From CAIKMD01 sp035533255 (lineage in GTDB: Bacteria > Pseudomonadota > Alphaproteobacteria > ATCC43930 > CGMCC-115725), in NCBI GenBank assembly GCA_035533255.1, contig DATLUE010000310.1, positions 1 through 11,116 on the forward strand: DNA of 11,116 nt, in the 5' to 3' direction. Under the pieces are notes generated by a model. The model saw nothing but the letters and a program-made list of their open reading frames with translations. It was not told the DNA's origin and made no database searches. Positions 1 to 5,314 of the stretch are shown here, piece by piece (within the stretch, counting starts at the first letter, position 1; the number at the start of each line of letters is the position of its first letter). The translations under genes and the position numbers were made by a program.

Positions 1-550
1 CTTCCGGCAGATGCCAGCCGCGCGGCCGCACCAGCAGGACGGCGGTCTGGGGCTTCAGCTCGTAATGCTTGCCGGTGGCGGGATCGTCATAGGTGATGAT
101 GCGGCGGACGGCATCGCGCAGGTTCATCTGGCCGCCGATCAGATTGTCCCAGCTCGGCGTGTTCGCATCCTCGAAATCGGCCATGAAGACGTTGGCGCCG
201 CAATTGAGCGCGTTGATCACCATCTTGCGGTCCGTCGGGCCGGTGATCTCGACGCGGCGGTCGAGCAGGTCCGGTGGCGGCGGCGCCACCGTCCAATCGG
301 CCTCGCGAAGGCTCCGCGTCTCGGCGGGGAAGTCCGGCCGCCAGCCGGCATCGAGCTTCTCCTGGACCGCGGCGCGCTCGGCCAAAAGCCGCCGCCGCTC
401 GGCGCCGAAGCGGCGCTCCAGCCCGGCAATGAAAGCAAGCGCCGCCGGCGTCAGCACGGTTTCGTAGCCCGGCTTTAGCGCGCCGCGCAATTCGATGCCT
501 GCCGCATTGGTTGAGCGGGCTGTTGCCTTGGTAATCGTGTCTTGAGTCAT
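1..550 (-). CDS. aceB: Malate synthase, A type (N-terminal part, cut by left edge)
   Basis: Malate synthase condenses glyoxylate with acetyl-CoA to give malate and CoA in the cytosol, as part of the glyoxylate shunt and glyoxylate disposal. About 183 codons are visible, starting at ATG 548-550; the C-terminal two thirds, with the catalytic acid/base residues, lie outside the window. The visible protein begins MTQDTITKATARST and contains the family hallmarks NALNCGANVFMADFED and SWDNLIGGQMNLRDA, then KPQTAVLLVRPRGWHLPE at the edge. These match AceB-type enzymes rather than GlcB (G type). The start is supported by GGAGG at 556-560, five bases upstream. The 5' leader carries a tandem glycine riboswitch, so expression is probably controlled by glycine. 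No frameshift is seen in the visible part. Confidence 0.93.
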   Translation of the reverse strand, partial: MTQDTITKATARSTNAAGIELRGALKPGYETVLTPAALAFIAGLERRFGAERRRLLAERAAVQEKLDAGWRPDFPAETRSLREADWTVAPPPPDLLDRRVEITGPTDRKMVINALNCGANVFMADFEDANTPSWDNLIGGQMNLRDAVRRIITYDDPATGKHYELKPQTAVLLVRPRGWHLPE

Positions 551-567
551 GCGGGCCTCCGGTTGAA

Positions 568-604
568 GCGTCATTGCCAGGCCGCACGATGCGGCCTTTG
601 ACGC
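568..604 (-). promoter_or_regulatory. Leader hairpin between riboswitch and aceB start; candidate expression platform
   Basis: On the minus strand an outer 6-bp stem (GCGTCA at 599-604 with TGACGC at 568-573) encloses a perfect 8-bp inner stem (AGGCCGCA at 590-597 with TGCGGCCT at 579-586) and a 3-base loop. It begins right after the closing stem of the second glycine aptamer and ends 7 bases before the GGAGG ribosome-binding site (556-560). No T-run follows, so it is not a typical intrinsic terminator. The GGCCT of its 3' arm (579-583) is also complementary to AGGCC overlapping the ribosome-binding site (554-558). The hairpin and ribosome-site masking are therefore mutually exclusive. Pairing is seen in the sequence; the switching role is inferred. 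Confidence 0.45.
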
Positions 605-605
605 C

Positions 606-796
606 CCCTCTGTCCGAAGACCTGAAAGATTGACCGGTGTCGCGAAGCCGCCGGCTTACCTCGTCGGTGAGGCGCGACGCCTATCGCGCGTCATGCCTGC
701 TTTCCAGAGTGCTGTTCCCTGACAGTCCTTTTGCCTGAGAGTTTCCGGGGCGGTTGCTCCTTCGGCGCCGGGTCCTAAACCCGGTCTCTCCTGTCA
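606..796 (-). promoter_or_regulatory. Tandem glycine riboswitch upstream of aceB
   Basis: Read on the minus strand, aptamer 1 is closed by TGACAG/CTGTCA (720-725 with 791-796). It carries the conserved glycine-aptamer blocks GGAGAGACCG, GCGCCGAAGGAGCAA and ACTCTCAGGCAAAAGGAC. After a linker of about 10 bases, aptamer 2 is closed by CTCTG/CAGAG (705-709 with 608-612). It has GGAAAG, ACCGACGAGGTAA, CTTTCAGG and the typical ending GGACAGAGGGG. Aptamer 2 has an extended P3 arm containing a GACGC/GCGTC hairpin (about 676-692). The order and spacing are those of classical two-aptamer gcvT-type glycine riboswitches. The only downstream gene is malate synthase, so this is not the usual gcvT (glycine cleavage) or transporter target. 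Whether glycine turns the gene on or off cannot be read directly; activation fits the metabolism. Confidence 0.93.
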
Positions 797-813
797 CGGC
801 ACCAAGCGCACGC

Positions 814-842
814 AGTCTATCATCGGACCAGGGGCAGAAACA
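814..842 (-). promoter_or_regulatory. Weak candidate promoter for the riboswitch-aceB transcript
   Basis: On the minus strand TAGACT (814-819) could be a -10 box about 18-23 bases before the first aptamer. The region where a -35 box would fall (about 837-842, TGTTTC) is a poor match. A promoter is expected here because the upstream gene ends at 938 and a probable terminator lies at 842-887. The exact site is a guess. Confidence 0.22.
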
Positions 843-867
843 GAAAAAGATCGCAGAAAAAGATCGC
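842..867 (-). repeat. Perfect 13-bp tandem repeat carrying two T-runs
   Basis: AGAAAAAGATCGC is repeated exactly at 842-854 and 855-867. On the minus strand each copy reads GCGATCTTTTTCT, so the duplication doubles the T5 tract that follows the phaZ terminator-like hairpin. Confidence 0.8.
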
Positions 868-887
868 GGGCGCGCGAAATGCGCCGC
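844..887 (-). terminator. Probable intrinsic terminator of phaZ
   Basis: About 50 bases past the phaZ stop, the minus strand has GCGGCGC (881-887) able to pair with GCGCCCGC (866-873), giving a 7-bp stem with one bulged C and a short loop. It is followed by GATCTTTTTCT, then a second T5 run from the tandem repeat. The bulge and the 3-4 bases before the first T-run make it imperfect. It would separate phaZ transcription from the riboswitch-aceB unit. Confidence 0.5.
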
Positions 888-937
888 TGCCGTCGAAAGA
901 GGCGTTTGCCGATCGGACAAGCAGGTCACGGGCGCGC

Positions 938-2143
938 TCACTGGCTGACCTGGATGACGTTGCGGACGACCGGATAGGTCTGGGTCATCCAGCGTTTGCC
1001 GCTGAAGACGCCGTAATGGCCGACGCCGATTTGCATGTGATGCTGCTTGCGATAGGGGCGCAGGCCGCGGCACAGCTCCTGTGCGGCCAGCGTCTGGCCG
1101 ACGGCGCAGATATCGTCGCGCTCGCCCTCGATCGTCAGCAGGAAGGTGCGGCGGATCGCGCTCGGATCGACTCGCCGGCCGCGATAGCGCAACACGCCGC
1201 GCGGCAGATCATGCTCCTGGAAGACGGCGCGGATCGTCTCGAGGAAGAATTCCGCCGGCAAATCCATCACCGCGAAATATTCGTCGTAGAATTTTCGCGT
1301 CGCCTCGGCTTTCTCGTAATCGCCTTTGACGAGATTGTCGTAGAGCTCGTGGAACGCCTTCAGGTGCCGGTCGATGTTCATGCCCATGAAGGCCAGCAAT
1401 TGCAGGAAGCCGGGATAGACCGAGCGCATCGCGCCGCCATAGCGCCACGGCACGACGCCGATCATGGTCGTGCGGAACCACGCGAGTGGCCGGCTGGTGG
1501 CGAATTCATTGACCTTGGTCGGGTTGATGCGGGTGTCGATCGGCCCCGCCATCAGGGTCATGCTGCGCGGCTGCGCCGGGTGATCGTCCTCGGCCATGAT
1601 CGCCGCCGCGGCGAGCGCCGCCACCGAAGGCTGGCAGATCGCGACGATATGGCAGCGCGGGCCGATGGCAGCGATGAAATCGATCAGGTGGTCGATGAAA
1701 TCGTCGAGCGCGAAGCGGCCGCTGCCCAGAGGAATGTCGCGCGCATTGTGCCAGTCGGTGATGTAGACGTCGTGGTCGGGCAGCAGGGTGCGCACGGTGT
1801 CGCGCAACAGCGTCGCAAAATGTCCCGACATCGGCGAGACCACCAGCACCGGCGGCTGGTTGATCGGCTCTTCCTTCTTGAAATGGAGCAAGGTGCAAAA
1901 CGGCGTCTTGCGGATCGCCTCTTCGGCGATCGCGATCTGCCGGTTGCCGACGGCGATGCGGTCGATGCCGAAGGCCGGACGGCGATGGGTGAGACCCCAG
2001 CGGCGGATGATCTCGCTCGCCGCCGCGAGCTTGCGCAGCCACGGTGCCTCGGCGCGGCCCTGTAGCGGCCCGGCATAGAGGCGGGCAGCGTAGAGTAGCG
2101 GCTGCTTCGCGTCTTCCAGCGCTTGATAGGTCTGATAAATCAT
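938..2143 (-). CDS. phaZ: Intracellular poly(3-hydroxybutyrate) depolymerase
   Basis: It hydrolyses intracellular PHB granules to 3-hydroxybutyrate units. With the ATG at 2141-2143 the protein has 401 residues, normal for the family, and begins MIYQTYQALEDAKQPLLYAA, the typical PhaZ N-terminus. An in-frame GTG at 2210-2212 and an ATG at 2162-2164 would add 23 or 7 residues not expected in homologues. None of the starts has a strong ribosome-binding site. The nucleophile region reads HIVAICQPSVAALAA, with Cys170 where secreted lipases have Ser; this cysteine is a mark of intracellular PhaZ enzymes. The likely catalytic His lies in VGHYGVFSGKRW near the C-terminus. No signal peptide is visible. 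BdhA, the next step in PHB use, is encoded about 1.5 kb away on the other strand. The gene is divergent from the sigma-54-preceded GST gene. Confidence 0.93.
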   Translation of the reverse strand: MIYQTYQALEDAKQPLLYAARLYAGPLQGRAEAPWLRKLAAASEIIRRWGLTHRRPAFGIDRIAVGNRQIAIAEEAIRKTPFCTLLHFKKEEPINQPPVLVVSPMSGHFATLLRDTVRTLLPDHDVYITDWHNARDIPLGSGRFALDDFIDHLIDFIAAIGPRCHIVAICQPSVAALAAAAIMAEDDHPAQPRSMTLMAGPIDTRINPTKVNEFATSRPLAWFRTTMIGVVPWRYGGAMRSVYPGFLQLLAFMGMNIDRHLKAFHELYDNLVKGDYEKAEATRKFYDEYFAVMDLPAEFFLETIRAVFQEHDLPRGVLRYRGRRVDPSAIRRTFLLTIEGERDDICAVGQTLAAQELCRGLRPYRKQHHMQIGVGHYGVFSGKRWMTQTYPVVRNVIQVSQ

Positions 2144-2225
2144 GCTGCGCAGGCAGGCTTTCATGCGGTTGCGCCAGTCCGGTCGATACCCAACCCCATG
2201 CAATATGCGCACCAGGACCAGAATG

Positions 2226-2243
2226 TTGGCACGGGCTTTGCGA
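2226..2243 (+). promoter_or_regulatory. Sigma-54 (RpoN) promoter, -24/-12 type
   Basis: TTGGCACGGGCTTTGCGA has the invariant GG (2228-2229) and GC (2240-2241) exactly 10 bases apart and matches the consensus TGGCACG-N4-TTGC at every fixed position. It is intergenic and faces the GST gene at 2296, predicting a transcription start near 2253 and a 5' leader of about 43 bases. Sigma-54 promoters need an activator ATPase; no such gene or clear enhancer site is in the window. Confidence 0.8.
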
Positions 2244-2295
2244 TTTACCGGAGGAGCGGCGGTTCGGGGCTGGCGTTTGGGCGAGGAAATGGGCG

Positions 2296-2949
2296 ATGGC
2301 GAAAGCGGTGCTGACGATCAGCAGCAAGAACTACTCTTCCTGGTCGCTGCGGGGCTGGCTGCTGGCCCGCTTCTCCGGCCTGCCGTTCGACGAAGAGCTC
2401 GTGCCGCCCGGCGATGCCGACGCGCGCGCCGAGATTTTGCTGCTCTCGCCGTCGATCCTGGTGCCGCGGCTGACGCATGACGGCGTCTCGGTCTGGGACA
2501 CGCTGGCGATCGCCGAATATCTCAACGAGGTCATGCCCGAGGCCGGGCTGTTGCCCGCCGATCGCGCCGCCCGCGCGCATTGCCGGGCGATTTGCGGCGA
2601 AATGCATTCGGGCTTCATGTCGCTGCGCTCGGCGCTGCCGATGAATCTCAAAGCCCATTTCCCTGGCTTCCGGCTGTGGTCGCGGGCGCAGGCGGATATC
2701 GAGCGGGTCACGGCGATCTGGCGCGATTGCCTCGCGACCTATGGCGGACCGTTCCTGTTCGGTGCGCGCGGCATCGCCGATGCGATGTATGCGCCGGTGG
2801 CGACGCGCTTCACGACCTACGACGTCGCGCTCGATCCGGTCTGCGCCGGCTATCGCGAGCGCATCATGGCGCTGCCCGAGTTGGAGGAATGGATCGCCGC
2901 GGCCAAGCTCGAGCCCGCGGAGATCGGCGAGCTCGAAGTCGAATTCTGA
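2296..2949 (+). CDS. Glutathione S-transferase family protein (paralogue 1)
   Basis: A 217-residue soluble protein with the two-domain GST layout. The N-terminal thioredoxin-like domain (about 1-85) includes SSKNYSSWSLRGWL (residues 9-22) and the cis-Pro region VPRLTHDG. The helical C-terminal domain contains GEMHSGF, PMN, AIWRDC and GIADAMYAPVATRF. The serines in NYSSWS occupy the usual thiol-activating position. Substrate is unknown; the family is a bacterial GST subgroup without a settled reaction. The ATG at 2296 has GAGGA at 2283-2287, eight bases upstream. The reading frame is open further upstream, but that part shows no family similarity. It lies downstream of a perfect sigma-54 promoter, so expression probably depends on RpoN. 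It is clearly paralogous to the protein of 4547-5197. Confidence 0.88.
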   Translation: MAKAVLTISSKNYSSWSLRGWLLARFSGLPFDEELVPPGDADARAEILLLSPSILVPRLTHDGVSVWDTLAIAEYLNEVMPEAGLLPADRAARAHCRAICGEMHSGFMSLRSALPMNLKAHFPGFRLWSRAQADIERVTAIWRDCLATYGGPFLFGARGIADAMYAPVATRFTTYDVALDPVCAGYRERIMALPELEEWIAAAKLEPAEIGELEVEF

Positions 2950-3260
2950 CGCGCTTATCGCCATGTGCTGAAATTCTGCGCGCGCGCAAGCGCGGTCGCG
3001 CGCTGCCGCAAAAAATAGCGGCAGATGATCGGGCAGCGTCCGAGGCGCCCCCGAAGCGGATTCGTGCTGCCGTTTCAACCGACTCGCCTGCGGCGACGAA
3101 CGCCGCTGCCGAAGCGGGCGCCCAAAATAGAGGCGGCGACTCGCGCGTCATTATCGCGCGCGATCTGGCGCGGTTCTTGCGCGGCCAGGATCAATGTTGC
3201 TCGCGTGGCACGGCATCAGGCCGTGATCGTCGTGGCGGGCTTTCAGCGAAGGACGACGCT
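2950..3260 (+). other. 311-bp gene-free gap between GST and cupin genes
   Basis: I find no convincing gene here: the open frames show no family motif and no good ribosome-binding site except that of the cupin at its end. It holds a GC-only inverted repeat around 2977-3003, a perfect 7-bp stem CTGCCGC/GCGGCAG (3003-3009 with 3018-3024) with an A-rich 8-base loop, and an inverted repeat at 3209-3225. No T-run follows any of the stems, so none is a clear terminator. The cupin-bdhA promoter is probably in the last 150 bases, but no confident -35/-10 pair is seen. Confidence 0.5.
3209..3225. repeat. Perfect inverted repeat upstream of cupin gene; possible operator
   Basis: CACGGC (3209-3214) and GCCGTG (3220-3225) form a perfect 6-bp inverted repeat around ATCAG, 35 bases before the cupin start codon. 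It could be a repressor site or a leader hairpin of the cupin-bdhA transcript. No known factor's consensus is recognised. Confidence 0.35.
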
Positions 3261-3701
3261 ATGGATGACATGATCAGGGCGGATACGATGTCCCCGACCG
3301 CGTTTTCGCATGTCAAAGAGGGCGATACCGAATTCGTAAGCGGCGGCTTGCGCGATTTCTTTCTCTATCGCGATCTCGGCATCGCCCAGGCGACCGGCGG
3401 CCGGGTGATCGCGCAGCTCGTCCGCGCCAAGGATGCGCCCGAGGCCGGGACCGGCTGGCATCGCCATGTCGCCGATTTTCATATCGTCTTGATGCTCAAA
3501 GGCTGGGCGCGCTTCATGTATGAGGACCAGGACACGCTGGTGAAAGCCGGCGATTGCGTCCATCAGCGGCCGGGCATCGTCCATTTCCTGTTCGATTACT
3601 CGCCCGACATGGAATATCTCGAGATCGCGGGGCCGGCGGATTTCAGCACCGTTCCGATGCCGGGCCCCTGCCCTGTGCCCGCACCGACGCCGTGGAAATG
3701 A
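3261..3701 (+). CDS. Small cupin-domain protein, unknown function
   Basis: A 146-residue single-domain cupin. Motif 1 is GTGWHRHVADFHIVLMLKG (residues 63-81), with His67 and His69. Where classical cupins have a metal-binding Glu there is His74, so a metal site, if present, would be unusual. Motif 2 is GDCVHQRPGIVH (97-108), with His108. The C-terminus is proline-rich (PMPGPCPVPAPTPW). Start ATG 3261 has AAGGA at 3249-3253, seven bases upstream; the frame is open far upstream but without similarity. The stop is followed after 4 bases by the bdhA start, so the two are probably co-translated. It may be a small-molecule sensor or an enzyme working with BdhA; that is context only. No signal peptide or membrane segment is seen. 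Confidence 0.85.
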   Translation: MDDMIRADTMSPTAFSHVKEGDTEFVSGGLRDFFLYRDLGIAQATGGRVIAQLVRAKDAPEAGTGWHRHVADFHIVLMLKGWARFMYEDQDTLVKAGDCVHQRPGIVHFLFDYSPDMEYLEIAGPADFSTVPMPGPCPVPAPTPWK

Positions 3702-3705
3702 AACG

Positions 3706-4539
3706 ATGGACGGCGAAACGCTCGCAGCGCCGGCGGCGCTCGCTGGGGACGGTCGCCCGCTGAGCGGCAAGGTCGCGCTGGTCACCGGCTCGACCAGCGG
3801 TATCGGCCTCGGCATCGCGACCGCGCTGGCGGCGGCCGGGGCCGACATCGTGCTCAACGGCCTCGGCCAGGCACGCGACATCGACCAGCTCACCGGGTCG
3901 CTCGTCGCCGCACATGGCGTCCGCGTCCGCTTCGACAGCGCCGATATGACCAGGCCCGAGCAGATCCGCAAGATGATCGGGATGGCCACCTCCACCTTCG
4001 GCGCGGTCGACATCCTCGTCAACAATGCCGGCATCCAGCATACCGCGCCGGTCGAGACGTTTCCCGACGATCGCTGGGATGCGATTCTCGCGATCAATCT
4101 CTCCGCGGCATTTCACGCGATCAAGACCGCGCTGCCCGGCATGCGTCAACGCGGCTGGGGGCGCATCGTCAATATCGCCTCGGCGCATGGGCTGGTGGCA
4201 AGTGCGCAGAAGGCCGGCTATGTCGCGGCCAAGCATGGGCTCGTCGGCTTGACCAAGGTGGTGGCGATCGAGGCGGCGAATACCGGCGTCACCTGCAACG
4301 CCATCTGTCCCGGCTGGGTGCTGACGCCGCTGGTGCAAAAGCAGATCGATGCCAAGGCGCTGGCCGAAGGCATCGCGGTCGAGCAAGCCGCCGCCGCGAT
4401 GCTGCGGGAAAAGCAGCCGATGCTGCGTTTCACCACGTCCGAGCAACTGGCTTCGCTGGCGCTGTTTCTCTGTAGCGACGGCGCGGCGACGATCACCGGC
4501 ACGGCGCTACCGATGGATGGCGGCTGGGTCGCGCAGTAG
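3706..4539 (+). CDS. bdhA: D-3-hydroxybutyrate dehydrogenase (short-chain dehydrogenase)
   Basis: It oxidises D-3-hydroxybutyrate to acetoacetate with NAD+, the step after PHB depolymerisation. The 277-residue protein has the SDR features TGSTSGIG (27-34), NNAG (106-109) and the triad Ser159, Tyr172, Lys176. Residues known from characterised 3-hydroxybutyrate dehydrogenases to hold the substrate also appear in place: Gln111, His161, Lys169, Trp204, Gln213 and Trp274. They are offset by a constant 17 from the usual numbering as I remember it, which makes the assignment much firmer than generic SDR. The offset equals an N-terminal extension (MDGETLAAPAALAGDGR) absent from typical members of about 260 residues. 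No alternative ATG or GTG lies between it and the conserved fold. It follows the cupin gene by 4 bases and is convergent with the GST gene at 4547. Confidence 0.92.
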   Translation: MDGETLAAPAALAGDGRPLSGKVALVTGSTSGIGLGIATALAAAGADIVLNGLGQARDIDQLTGSLVAAHGVRVRFDSADMTRPEQIRKMIGMATSTFGAVDILVNNAGIQHTAPVETFPDDRWDAILAINLSAAFHAIKTALPGMRQRGWGRIVNIASAHGLVASAQKAGYVAAKHGLVGLTKVVAIEAANTGVTCNAICPGWVLTPLVQKQIDAKALAEGIAVEQAAAAMLREKQPMLRFTTSEQLASLALFLCSDGAATITGTALPMDGGWVAQ

Positions 4540-4546
4540 CCTACGG

Positions 4547-5197
4547 CTAGAATTCCCACCGCTCGATGACCATCGGCTCGGCGCGCGCGGCGGCGAGCCA
4601 CGCCTGATAGGCCGGCCAGGCGGTCACGGCGGCTGCATAGGCCTCGGCCTCGCCTTCGAGCGCCAGCTTGAAGGTACGAAAGCGGCTGACCACCGGCGCG
4701 TACATCGCATCGGCGATGGTGAAGCTCCCGAACAGGAAATCGCCGCCCGCGCCGTAGTCGCGCCGGCAATCGCGCCAGATTGCGGTGATGCGGTCGACGT
4801 CGCCCTGGATTTCCGGGACGACCGCGCGATCGAAGCTCGAGCGCATGTTCATCGGGAAATGCCGCCGCAGCGGCAGGAAGCCGGCATGCATCTCATGGCT
4901 GATCGCGCGGGCATGGGCGCGCGCCGCGGCATCCTTCGGCCAAAGCCCCGCCGCGGGGAACAGCTCGGCCAGGTATTCGCCGATCGCCAGGGATTCCCAG
5001 ACCGCGAAGCCCCCATGAACCAGGGTTGGCAGCTTGCCCGACGGCGTATGGCGCAGGATTTCGGCGCGGCTCTGGGGCTGGTAGAGCGGGATCACGACCT
5101 CGTCGAACGCCACGCCGGCCTGCTTCAGCATCAGCCAGCCGCGCAGCGACCAGGAAGAATAGTTCTTATTCCCAAGGTAGATGGTGAAGTCGGGCAT
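4547..5197 (-). CDS. Glutathione S-transferase family protein (paralogue 2)
   Basis: A 216-residue GST-fold protein beginning MPDFTIYLGNKNYSSWSLRG. It aligns end to end with the product of 2296-2949, sharing NYSSWSLRGWL at the same residue positions, SLAIGEYL, EMHAGF, PMN, AIWRDC and IADAMYAPV. By eye close to half the residues are identical. The cis-Pro segment is KLPTLVHGG. The substrate is unknown. Start ATG 5195-5197 matches the paralogue's N-terminus but has no clear ribosome-binding site; a 14-bp tandem duplication abuts it. It ends 7 bases from the bdhA stop in convergent orientation with no terminator between, and is divergent from the aminopeptidase gene. Unlike paralogue 1 it has no visible sigma-54 promoter. 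Confidence 0.88.
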   Translation of the reverse strand: MPDFTIYLGNKNYSSWSLRGWLMLKQAGVAFDEVVIPLYQPQSRAEILRHTPSGKLPTLVHGGFAVWESLAIGEYLAELFPAAGLWPKDAAARAHARAISHEMHAGFLPLRRHFPMNMRSSFDRAVVPEIQGDVDRITAIWRDCRRDYGAGGDFLFGSFTIADAMYAPVVSRFRTFKLALEGEAEAYAAAVTAWPAYQAWLAAARAEPMVIERWEF

Positions 5198-5224
5198 CGG
5201 CTATGCTCGGTCGGCTATGCTCGT
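5197..5224. repeat. 14-bp tandem duplication at the start of the second GST gene
   Basis: TCGGCTATGCTCGG (5197-5210) is followed directly by TCGGCTATGCTCGT (5211-5224), 13 of 14 bases identical. It touches the GST start codon and lies in the 117-bp divergent region shared with the aminopeptidase gene. It may be a slippage duplication or a doubled protein-binding site. Confidence 0.7.
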
Positions 5225-5314
5225 TGGGGGATTTTGCGCCGATCACTGTGACGGCCGCGCGCGGGCGCTGCAACCCCGGCTGCCGCGAGGGGCCAACGAA
5301 CTGGAGGGTAAGGG

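Noticed and set aside
681..1073. Minus-strand open frame of 130 codons between phaZ and aceB
   Set aside because: It covers the riboswitch aptamer and the phaZ C-terminus out of frame; conservation here is explained by RNA structure.
1016..2065. Long plus-strand open frame (349 codons) opposite phaZ
   Set aside because: Composition is rich in Asp, Arg, Ala and His, as expected of the complement of a GC-rich gene; no domain is recognisable, while the minus-strand phaZ is unmistakable.
2044..2295. Upstream extension of the first GST frame
   Set aside because: It overlaps phaZ antisense and the sigma-54 promoter; GST similarity starts only at the ATG at 2296, which has a ribosome-binding site.
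3205..3222. Second sigma-54-like TGGCACGG before the cupin gene
   Set aside because: The spacing from GG to the next GC is 11 and the -12 half lacks TTGC, so it does not fit the promoter class.
3243..4097. Minus-strand open frame opposite the cupin and bdhA
   Set aside because: It is antisense to two genes with clear motifs and has no recognisable domain of its own.
5242..5252. CRP-like palindrome TCACTGTGA in the GST/aminopeptidase intergenic region
   Set aside because: It is a single short palindrome without the 6-bp-spaced two-half-site layout of a CRP/FNR site.
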